Assembly (NCBI GenBank): GCA_964540005.1 | Contig: CAZILN010000315.1 | Span: 1 to 9,897 of the forward strand | Reading direction: 5' to 3' | From: CAZILN01 sp964540005 | GTDB taxonomy: Bacteria > Bacteroidota > Bacteroidia > Bacteroidales > SM23-62 | DNA: 9,897 nt | Shown: one piece after another, positions 1 to 6,092 of the stretch | How the letters are laid out: every line of letters begins with the position of its first letter | How positions within the stretch are numbered: the stretch's first letter is position 1 | Program-made: the position numbers and the translations under genes | Notes under the pieces: model-generated | Seen by the model: the letters and a program-made list of their open reading frames with translations, nothing else | Told to the model about the DNA's origin: nothing | Databases searched by the model: none

Positions 1-966
1 CCTGTAGGCCATAAACTCCCTGCCCTTCCAGATCTCAGAAAATCCTTTTTCTTTCAGGGATCCCAGATCATGCCGCCCTTCCTTGTCATAACAACAGGGG
101 ACAATCCTGGCATCACTGGTAATAACTACCGTATCCCAAAGCCTCCTGCAGCGGTTCAGCATTTTCCGGTTAAGGCTCAGCTTCCCCTCCCCTGTAACAT
201 TATACCGCCGGTATTTCCTGCTGTCAGGCAGAAAATCAACTCCTACCACTCCAACCGCTCCCTCAGCTCCTCCTGTATAGAGCTGGGCAGATTTACATTC
301 TACCCTGTCCACGCCCAGATCACGGCCTAGTCGCCGAATATCTTCCAACTGATCCTGGTTGTACCTGAAAACCAGGAACTGCAGGATAATATATGGCTCC
401 GGTGTCCTATTCAGCCTTTTTGATTCCACCAGGTAACGCACCCCTGCTATGACTTTATCCAACTCACCTCCCCTGCGGTACCTTGAATAAGTTTCCTGGT
501 CTGTTCCGTCGATGGAAACAATGATCCTGTTCAGTCCGCATGCAACCAGCCCGGCAGCCATCTCCCTGGTAATCAGCTGGGCATTGGTAGATGTTACCGT
601 ATACATTTTTTTCATTGCTGCATGTGACACCATGTCAATAAAATCCTTGTGCAGCAAGGGTTCACCCTGGAAATACAACATCAGGTACCAGGTTCTCGGT
701 GAGATTTCATTTATAATTTCATTATAGGATCCCAGGTCAATCGATTTTTCTTTACGGTTAACATTATTTAGTCCGGCGGGGCATTGCGGACAAGAAAGAT
801 TGCACCAGGAAACCGGCTCCACACTGGCGCTGAAAGGCCGTGCCATCACAACAGGCCTTTTTAACAGGACAGATAAGAAATAACCCGTGTATAGCAGCAC
901 AAGATTCAGTAACCTGGGCAGGGTAAATATTCTGGTAAATCCTTTCAGACAGGATACGGCTGACAC
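1..966 (-). CDS. Radical SAM/SPASM domain protein (3' end cut by window edge)
   Basis: I translated 322 codons by hand from a GTG at 966; the frame stays open to base 1, so the C-terminus lies outside the window. The radical SAM 4Fe-4S motif CNLSCPQC is at residues 55-62 (Cys55, Cys59, Cys62). A GEP-type motif (FQGEPLL) sits near residue 100 and an ISIDG-like strand (VSIDGTDQETY) near 150-160. A SPASM-like segment with Cys273 and the pair Cys291-Cys292 follows. Family knowledge: these enzymes cleave S-adenosylmethionine to start radical chemistry, and SPASM domains bind further iron-sulfur clusters; many modify peptides, but the substrate here is unknown and no precursor-peptide gene is visible. 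The residues before the motif (1-45) are hydrophobic to basic, as often seen in this Bacteroidota subgroup. The GTG start is chosen because an in-frame stop lies just upstream and the N-terminal pattern fits the family; ATG at residue 41 is an alternative. It follows the OmpA-like gene by 27 nt and may be co-transcribed. Confidence 0.88.
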   Translation of the reverse strand, partial: MSAVSCLKGFTRIFTLPRLLNLVLLYTGYFLSVLLKRPVVMARPFSASVEPVSWCNLSCPQCPAGLNNVNRKEKSIDLGSYNEIINEISPRTWYLMLYFQGEPLLHKDFIDMVSHAAMKKMYTVTSTNAQLITREMAAGLVACGLNRIIVSIDGTDQETYSRYRRGGELDKVIAGVRYLVESKRLNRTPEPYIILQFLVFRYNQDQLEDIRRLGRDLGVDRVECKSAQLYTGGAEGAVGVVGVDFLPDSRKYRRYNVTGEGKLSLNRKMLNRCRRLWDTVVITSDARIVPCCYDKEGRHDLGSLKEKGFSEIWKGREFMAYR

Positions 967-993
967 AATGATATTGCTAAATTAATACCCGGA

Positions 994-2007
994 TTACTTC
1001 TCCCCGATCAAACGGTACAATTCATCAAGATCAGGGGTCAGTATTATCTCGGTTCTCCTGTTCTTTTGCCGGGCTGTCGGATTATCAGCCGGATCTACAG
1101 GCAGGAATTCGCTCCTTCCTGATGCAATAAGCCTTTCAGGATCAATGTTGGAATTATCCAGCAGTATCCTGATTATGGATGTGGCCCTCTTGACGCTCAG
1201 GTCCCAGTTATCCTGAAAAGAAGCATTGCTTCTTACCGGGACATCATCAGTGTGCCCTTCGATGGTTATGAAAATGTCAGGGGTCTCTTCCAGTATGGGT
1301 GCCAGTTGTGTCAGTGCACTCACCCCCCTGGGGTCCACCACTATGCTCCCGGTCTGGAACAGGAGCTTTTCTTCCATCGAAACATAGACTTTACCGTTCC
1401 TGAAACTAACACTCAGGCCATCCTTATTAAATCCATACAATGCGCTTGCGATGGTATTCTTCAGGGCATTCATAAGGGAATCCTTGGTAAATAATATGTC
1501 TTCCAGCTCGATCAGTCTCAGGTTCCTTTCTTCCAGTTCTACCCGAAGTTTTTCAAGATCCTGCATCTTTTGTGTAGCACTTTTTTCCAGCTCCAGGAGC
1601 CGGTCTTCCTTAGCCAGCAGGTCCTGCTGTGCATTCTGAAGCTCGGTCAGTAATCTCTTGGTTTCCCTTGTATGCCCTGAAAGCAGGGTTTCCTGGCTGG
1701 CTTCAAGATCATCATACCTGCGTTTCAGAATATCATATTCAGCTTTCAGCACATCGTACTGGCCCTGAACTCCTTCCCTTTCCTCCTGTATATCAGCTAT
1801 CTCAGATTCTATGCTTCCTATTCTTGCTTCCATCTCGGTATTCCGGACATCCATTTGTTCATTGGCAGCAAACAGCTGGTCGCGTTCAGCACTGATCTTA
1901 TCGCTCTGCTCCTTCAGTTCATTGAACTTGCTGGTTGGTACGCATCCTGAGAATATTACCATTACAGTAATAAAAACACATACGGATTTGCACAATATTC
2001 GGATCAT
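994..2007 (-). CDS. OmpA-family coiled-coil lipoprotein, peptidoglycan-associated
   Basis: A protein of 337 residues. The N-terminus has a lipoprotein-type signal: basic start, hydrophobic stretch at about 9-19, then FSGC, making Cys22 the likely lipidated residue. Residues about 27-175 are rich in Glu, Lys, Gln and Leu with heptad-like spacing, indicating a long coiled coil. Residues about 205-325 form an OmpA/MotB C-terminal domain: GHTDD at 251-255, NWDLSVKRA at 267-275 and NRRTEI at 316-321. Asp254 and Arg274 match the pair that binds diaminopimelate of peptidoglycan in OmpA-like domains. Inferred role: an outer-membrane lipoprotein whose coiled coil spans the periplasm and whose C-terminal domain holds the cell wall. 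No beta-barrel domain is present, so it is not a porin. It is divergent from dxs and precedes the radical SAM gene on the same strand. The ATG at 2007 gives a complete signal peptide. Confidence 0.9.
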   Translation of the reverse strand: MIRILCKSVCVFITVMVIFSGCVPTSKFNELKEQSDKISAERDQLFAANEQMDVRNTEMEARIGSIESEIADIQEEREGVQGQYDVLKAEYDILKRRYDDLEASQETLLSGHTRETKRLLTELQNAQQDLLAKEDRLLELEKSATQKMQDLEKLRVELEERNLRLIELEDILFTKDSLMNALKNTIASALYGFNKDGLSVSFRNGKVYVSMEEKLLFQTGSIVVDPRGVSALTQLAPILEETPDIFITIEGHTDDVPVRSNASFQDNWDLSVKRATSIIRILLDNSNIDPERLIASGRSEFLPVDPADNPTARQKNRRTEIILTPDLDELYRLIGEK

Positions 2008-2029
2008 CTTTTTTCTTTTAAAACGCAGG

Positions 2030-2037
2030 CAAATTAA
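2030..2037 (-). promoter_or_regulatory. Weak -7 box candidate for the OmpA-like gene
   Basis: On the minus strand this reads TTAATTTG, one mismatch from the Bacteroidota -7 consensus TAnnTTTG. It lies 23 nt upstream of the ATG at 2007, a sensible distance. No TTG -33 element is visible at the expected spacing, so it is only a candidate. Confidence 0.25.
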
Positions 2038-2111
2038 AAAATATTCCCTGAGTAATTCCTTAATTCAGGGTGAAGTTATCAACCGGAATTAGGTCTATAC
2101 AACAGTTTTAT

Positions 2112-2119
2112 TATTTTTG
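2112..2119 (+). promoter_or_regulatory. Bacteroidota -7 promoter box candidate for dxs (distal)
   Basis: TATTTTTG followed by C matches the Bacteroidota housekeeping -7 consensus TAnnTTTG exactly. A TTA (2089-2091) sits 20 nt upstream where the -33 TTG would be, so the -33 match is imperfect. Transcription would start near 2126, giving a leader of about 58 nt before the ATG at 2184. Confidence 0.45.
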
Positions 2120-2165
2120 CGTTCCCTAATTGAATTATAAATTTCAGTTTTGTATTTTAAGGCCG

Positions 2166-2173
2166 TATCTTTG
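2166..2173 (+). promoter_or_regulatory. Second TAnnTTTG box just upstream of dxs (proximal)
   Basis: TATCTTTG is a perfect match to the Bacteroidota -7 consensus, ending 10 nt before the ATG at 2184. Use of this box would give an almost leaderless mRNA, and the nearest TTTG upstream (2149-2152) is only 13 nt away, too close for a normal -33 element. It may be an alternative promoter or a chance match. Confidence 0.35.
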
Positions 2174-2183
2174 TATTGAAATT

Positions 2184-4118
2184 ATGACTGCTTTGTCTTC
2201 AGGGAAATACCAGATACTTGAAAAAGTTGATTATCCGTCGGACCTGAAAAACCTGGATCCGGAGGAACTGATCCTGCTCAGCCAGGAGCTGCGCCAGTTC
2301 ATTATTGATATAGTCTCCTCCAATCCCGGGCACTTCGGTGCCAGCCTGGGTGTAGTTGAGCTTACTGTAGCCCTTCACTATGTTTTTAACACCCCCGATG
2401 ACAAGATCATCTGGGATGTAGGACATCAGGCTTACGGACACAAGATACTTACGGGCCGAAGGGATGTTTTTCATACCAACAGGAAATATAAAGGTATCAG
2501 CGGATTCCCAAAGAGAGATGAAAGCATCTATGATGCCTTCGGAGTAGGACATGCCTCAACGTCCATATCGGCTGCACTGGGCATTGCAGTAGCAGCACAG
2601 CAAAAAGGAAATACTCAGCAGAAAGCAGTAGCCGTGATAGGTGACGGGGCATTGACGGGCGGACTGTCTTTTGAGGGACTGAATAATGCGGGTATGGAAA
2701 AATCCAACCTGCTGGTCATTCTCAACGATAATAATATTGCTATCGACCCTAACACGGGGGCAATCAAGGAATACCTGCTTGATGTCACCACCTCCAGAGC
2801 CTATAATAAAGTCAGGAATGAGATCTGGCACCTCCTGGGAGCTATTAATAAACTGGGACCCAATGCCAGGCAGTATGCTTCGCAGATCGAGCACGGACTG
2901 AAAAGCATGGTCCTGAAACAAAGCAATCTGTTTGAGTCTCTGAATTTCAGGTATTTCGGTCCAATAGACGGGCATGATGTACTGCACCTGATCGAGGTTC
3001 TGAAGGATCTGAAGGAGATACCCGGTCCCAAATTATTACACTGTAAGACCAAGAAAGGAAAAGGCTTCCCCCAGGCTGAGCTGAACCAGACCGCTTTTCA
3101 TTCACCGGGCAAGTTCGACCGGCTGACAGGCAGGATTTTCCGTATCCAGGGAAATACTGCTGATCCTCCCCGCTACCAGGATGTATTCGGACACACCCTC
3201 CTTGAACTGGCCAGAAAGAACGACAGGATTGTAGGAATTACTCCTGCCATGCCGACCGGCAGTTCCCTTAAGATCATGATGGATGAAATGCCTGAACGGA
3301 CTTTTGATGTGGGGATTGCAGAACAACATGCCGTTACTTTTTCAGCGGGATTGTCAACAGAAGGTATCATTCCCTTTTGCAATATTTATTCTTCCTTCAT
3401 GCAGCGGTCCTATGACCAGGTCATTCATGATGTGGCCATTCAGAAACTCCAGGTGGTGTTCTGTCTTGATCGTGGCGGACTGGTAGGTGATGACGGGGCC
3501 ACGCACCACGGGGCATATGATCTTGCCTATATGAGGTGCATACCCAACATGATTGTTTCTGCACCGATGAACGAGGAGGAATTGCGGAATCTGATGTATA
3601 CCGCCCAGCTAAGAAACCATGGACCATTCGCCATTCGTTATCCGAAAGGCAGGGGAGTAACTCCCCATTGGAAGAAACCATTTAAAGAGATCCCGATCGG
3701 AAAAGGAAGGATGATCAGGAAGGGTTCCGATCTGGCTATTCTTTCTATCGGTCATGCCGGGAATTTTGTCAGCGAGGCTGCTGAAATTCTGCAAAAGGAA
3801 AACATCAGTACTGCTCATTACGATATGAGGTTCGTGAAACCTCTTGATGAGGAACTCCTGCATACCGTTTTTAAAAACTTCAGCCAGGTAATAACCGTCG
3901 AGGACGGGACTGTCGTAGGAGGATTCGGAAGTGCCGTCCTGGAATTCATGGCCGATAGTAATTATTCTGCACAGGTCCGCAGGCTGGGCATACCGGATGA
4001 GTTCGTCGACCAGGGTACACGCGACGAATTGATCAAACTCTGTGGCTTTGATGTCAGTGGAATTGCTGCTGCTGCCAGGGATATGGTCCGTACCAAGGTC
4101 TATACCAAGGTTGTTTAA
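2184..4118 (+). CDS. dxs: 1-deoxy-D-xylulose-5-phosphate synthase
   Basis: Dxs condenses pyruvate and glyceraldehyde 3-phosphate to 1-deoxy-D-xylulose 5-phosphate, using thiamine diphosphate and Mg2+, in the cytoplasm; this is the entry step of the MEP isoprenoid pathway and also feeds thiamine and pyridoxal synthesis in many bacteria. The protein has 644 residues, close to the usual length. Visible landmarks are SNPGHFGASLG (46-56, His50), WDVGHQAYGHKILTGRRD (77-94), the thiamine-diphosphate motif starting GDGALTGG (153-160) and completed by the Asn residues near 181-184, the pyrimidine-domain FDVGIAEQHAV (374-384) with catalytic Glu380, and DDGATHHG (436-443, His441). The C-terminal transketolase-like domain runs from about 500 to 635. 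The frame is open from a TTG at 2130, but the 18 extra residues do not resemble Dxs N-termini, so the ATG at 2184 is preferred. It is divergent from the OmpA-like gene and convergent with the aldehyde dehydrogenase gene. Confidence 0.97.
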   Translation: MTALSSGKYQILEKVDYPSDLKNLDPEELILLSQELRQFIIDIVSSNPGHFGASLGVVELTVALHYVFNTPDDKIIWDVGHQAYGHKILTGRRDVFHTNRKYKGISGFPKRDESIYDAFGVGHASTSISAALGIAVAAQQKGNTQQKAVAVIGDGALTGGLSFEGLNNAGMEKSNLLVILNDNNIAIDPNTGAIKEYLLDVTTSRAYNKVRNEIWHLLGAINKLGPNARQYASQIEHGLKSMVLKQSNLFESLNFRYFGPIDGHDVLHLIEVLKDLKEIPGPKLLHCKTKKGKGFPQAELNQTAFHSPGKFDRLTGRIFRIQGNTADPPRYQDVFGHTLLELARKNDRIVGITPAMPTGSSLKIMMDEMPERTFDVGIAEQHAVTFSAGLSTEGIIPFCNIYSSFMQRSYDQVIHDVAIQKLQVVFCLDRGGLVGDDGATHHGAYDLAYMRCIPNMIVSAPMNEEELRNLMYTAQLRNHGPFAIRYPKGRGVTPHWKKPFKEIPIGKGRMIRKGSDLAILSIGHAGNFVSEAAEILQKENISTAHYDMRFVKPLDEELLHTVFKNFSQVITVEDGTVVGGFGSAVLEFMADSNYSAQVRRLGIPDEFVDQGTRDELIKLCGFDVSGIAAAARDMVRTKVYTKVV

Positions 4119-4136
4119 GAATCAATTACACAGCCG

Positions 4137-4196
4137 CCTGAACCGAGCCCAATTTATTCGACCCGATTTAATTCAAACTACACAAACCGGTTCGGG
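4137..4196 (+). other. Inverted repeat in the dxs/ALDH convergent gap
   Basis: CCTGAACCG (4137-4145) can pair with CGGTTCGGG (4188-4196): nine pairs, one of them a G-U wobble in the plus-strand transcript, around a 42-nt loop. It lies 18 nt after the dxs stop codon. There is no following T-tract and the loop is large, so it is not a classical intrinsic terminator. It could still protect or end the dxs transcript. On the opposite strand the wobble becomes a C-A mismatch, so any role fits dxs better. Confidence 0.25.
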
Positions 4197-4197
4197 A

Positions 4198-5763
4198 TTA
4201 AAGTTCAAATTCAATTCCCTGGGCCAGGGGTAATTCGCTTCCCCAATTTACGGTGTTGGTCTGTCTCCTCATGTATACCTTCCATGCATCGGATCCTGAT
4301 TCCCGTCCGCCGCCTGTATCTTTTTCTCCCCCGAATGCCCCTCCTATTTCAGCCCCTGAGGTACCGATATTCACATTGGCAATGCCACAATCAGAACCTA
4401 CTGCCGACAGGAACTGTTCTGCTTCCCTGACATCCAGGGTAAAAATAGCAGAAGACAGGCCCTGGGGCACATTGTTATTCAAAGCAATGGCTTCATCTAT
4501 TGAATCATAGGGTATCAGGTAGAGTATAGGGGCAAAGGTTTCTTGCTGTATGATATCATAGTGATTCTTAACTTCAGCCAGAACCGGTACTACATAATTA
4601 CCTGATTCATAAGCCGGACCTGAAAGCACTTCTCCCCCGAAGATTATTGATCCCCCCTGCTTCTTAACCAGCTTCAAAGCTTCAGTAAAAGCACTGACAG
4701 CCGTTCCATCGACCAGCGGGCCCACAAGGACTTCAGGTTTAATGGGGTTCCCGATTTTACCCGATGCACTTGTATAGGCTTTTAAAAGCGAATTTTTAAC
4801 CTTCGCATACACCTTTTTCTGGATGATCAATCTTCGCGTTGAGGTACACCTTTGTCCCGCTGTACCTATTGCCCCGAAAACAATAGCAGGAATGGCCATA
4901 TCGAGGTCTGCTTTATCCGAAACAATAACAGCATTGTTGCCCCCCAGCTCCAGTATGGTTTTACCCAGTCTTTCCGACACTTTTTCTGCTGCTTTTTTGC
5001 CGACCCTGGTGGACCCGGTCAATGAAACCAGGGGGATCCGGGTATCCTCAAGAAAGTTATCCCCCAGCACAGATGACCTGCCGACGACAAGATTAAATAC
5101 CCCTTCCGGAACATTGTTCCGCTTCAGTACGTTTCTTATTATATTCTGGGTGGCTATAGCAGTAAGAGGAGCTTTTGAACTGGGCTTCCAGACAACCACA
5201 TCCCCGCATATGGCTGCGATCATTGCATTCCATGCCCAGACAGCCACGGGGAAGTTAAAGGAGGTTATCAGTCCCACTATCCCCAGCGGATGGTACTGCT
5301 CGTACATTTTATGCCTGGGACGTTCGGAATGCATGGTAAAACCATACAACTGCCTGGATTGTCCGACTGCAAAATCACAGATATCAATCATTTCCTGTAC
5401 CTCTCCCAATCCTTCCTGGTAAATCTTTCCCATTTCATAGGTAACCAGCTTACCCAGATCCTGCTTATTGGCCCTGAGGGCATCCCCTATCTGCCGTACC
5501 ACTTCTCCCCTGGCCGGAGCCGGTATCTCTCTCCATTTGATAAAAGCTTCCCCCGCCTTCTTCATCACTTTCTCATAATCTTCTAATCCGATATTTTTAA
5601 TGCTTGCAATAGGGTTACCGTCAATTGGTGATATCGATTCTGTCACATCACCGGTAGTCTCGAGCCATTGAGTACCGGTTGTAGCTCCCGGGTTGATCTC
5701 TTTAATATTGAGTCTCTGGAGCATTCCCTGAATATCAAAGTTGAAATAGGTATCTGAATCCAT
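4198..5763 (-). CDS. ALDH7-family (antiquitin-type) aldehyde dehydrogenase
   Basis: A protein of 521 residues covering a whole NAD(P)+-dependent aldehyde dehydrogenase. Visible residues: Asn170 in TSFNFPVAVWAWN, Lys193 in VVWKPSS, the cofactor loop TGSTRVG (249-255), base Glu272 in LELGGNN, nucleophile Cys306 in GQRCTSTRR, and Glu408 in QETFAP. The C-terminal block (about 456-519: SDCG, NVN, TSGAEIGGAFGGEK, GGGRESGSDAWK, MRR, LPLAQGI) is characteristic of the ALDH7/antiquitin subfamily. Characterised members oxidise alpha-aminoadipic semialdehyde (in equilibrium with piperideine-6-carboxylate) to alpha-aminoadipate in lysine breakdown; some bacterial ones are called amaB or pcd. The Arg before the nucleophile and the GEVQE segment (120-124) also fit antiquitin. 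No lysine-catabolic gene is nearby, so the substrate is inferred from subfamily only. The ATG at 5763 gives a family-length N-terminus. The gene stands alone, convergent with dxs and divergent from the tRNA gene. Confidence 0.93.
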   Translation of the reverse strand: MDSDTYFNFDIQGMLQRLNIKEINPGATTGTQWLETTGDVTESISPIDGNPIASIKNIGLEDYEKVMKKAGEAFIKWREIPAPARGEVVRQIGDALRANKQDLGKLVTYEMGKIYQEGLGEVQEMIDICDFAVGQSRQLYGFTMHSERPRHKMYEQYHPLGIVGLITSFNFPVAVWAWNAMIAAICGDVVVWKPSSKAPLTAIATQNIIRNVLKRNNVPEGVFNLVVGRSSVLGDNFLEDTRIPLVSLTGSTRVGKKAAEKVSERLGKTILELGGNNAVIVSDKADLDMAIPAIVFGAIGTAGQRCTSTRRLIIQKKVYAKVKNSLLKAYTSASGKIGNPIKPEVLVGPLVDGTAVSAFTEALKLVKKQGGSIIFGGEVLSGPAYESGNYVVPVLAEVKNHYDIIQQETFAPILYLIPYDSIDEAIALNNNVPQGLSSAIFTLDVREAEQFLSAVGSDCGIANVNIGTSGAEIGGAFGGEKDTGGGRESGSDAWKVYMRRQTNTVNWGSELPLAQGIEFEL

Positions 5764-5979
5764 TTTGATGATTTTTAATTATTGATGAGTTATTACAGAT
5801 TATTGAATCAGGAAAAATTATTTTTGGAACCTCATACAAAATTAGGGGATTTGTACACCAGTGCTCTAAAGAATGCAAATGTTAAATAACAGAGTATGAC
5901 AAATATATATTATATTCGCAGAGGCTCATTCAGCTGTTTAATACGCCCGCTGGCACATCCACAGCTCAGGTTTAAGTAA
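5764..5979. other. Intergenic region between ALDH and tRNA-Leu
   Basis: A 216-nt AT-rich gap that must hold the divergent promoters for the ALDH gene and the tRNA. Apart from the minus-strand -7 candidates, the plus strand has TATATTCG at 5911-5918, one mismatch from TAnnTTTG, which would give the tRNA a leader of about 55 nt. A 27-codon plus-strand frame from ATG 5897 has no recognisable features and runs almost into the tRNA, so I do not call it a gene. Confidence 0.4.
5837..5844 (-). promoter_or_regulatory. -7 promoter box candidate for the ALDH gene
   Basis: On the minus strand this reads TAATTTTG, an exact TAnnTTTG match. Transcription would start near 5831, leaving a leader of about 68 nt before the ATG at 5763. 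No clear TTG -33 element is seen 19-21 nt upstream. A second exact match, TATATTTG, lies at 5907-5900 in an AT-rich tract and is a less likely alternative. Confidence 0.35.
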
Positions 5980-6063
5980 GCCCGGATGGCGGAATAGGTA
6001 GACGCGCTGGTCTCAAAAACCAGTGGCCGTAAGGCCGTGCCGGTTCGATTCCGGCTCCGGGTA
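5980..6063 (+). tRNA. tRNA-Leu (anticodon CAA)
   Basis: A complete class II tRNA can be folded by eye. The acceptor arm is GCCCGGA (5980-5986) with TCCGGGT (6056-6062), with a G-U pair at 1-72. The D arm contains the GGTAGACGC-type sequence. The anticodon stem CTGGT/ACCAG (6007-6011, 6019-6023) encloses loop CTCAAAA with anticodon CAA at 6014-6016, reading UUG codons. The long variable arm GGCC-GTAA-GGCC is typical of leucine tRNAs. The T arm is GCCGG-TTCGATT-CCGGC (6039-6055). The discriminator is A6063; CCA is not encoded, so it must be added after transcription. The next coding region starts only 29 nt downstream on the same strand. Confidence 0.96.
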
Positions 6064-6092
6064 CAGGATCTATTAATTAAACAGATGCAAAT

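Noticed and set aside
70..727. Plus-strand open frames at 70-330 and 512-727
   Set aside because: They are antisense to the radical SAM gene, whose minus-strand frame is open throughout and carries diagnostic motifs.
2046..2070. CCCTGA/TCAGGG inverted repeat in the divergent OmpA/dxs region
   Set aside because: Six pairs around a 13-nt loop, no T-tract and no relation to a promoter box; within chance expectation.
4217..4229. Near-palindrome CCCTGG-G-CCAGGG as a terminator or operator
   Set aside because: It lies in the last codons of the ALDH gene and encodes the conserved LPLAQG segment; a one-base centre cannot form a hairpin loop without opening pairs.
4823..5422. A 199-codon plus-strand open frame
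   Set aside because: It lies entirely antisense to the ALDH gene, whose catalytic motifs are intact, and its translation shows no recognisable family pattern.
5897..5980. 27-codon plus-strand frame in the gap before the tRNA
   Set aside because: No ribosome-binding site, no recognisable sequence features, and its stop runs up against the tRNA 5' end.
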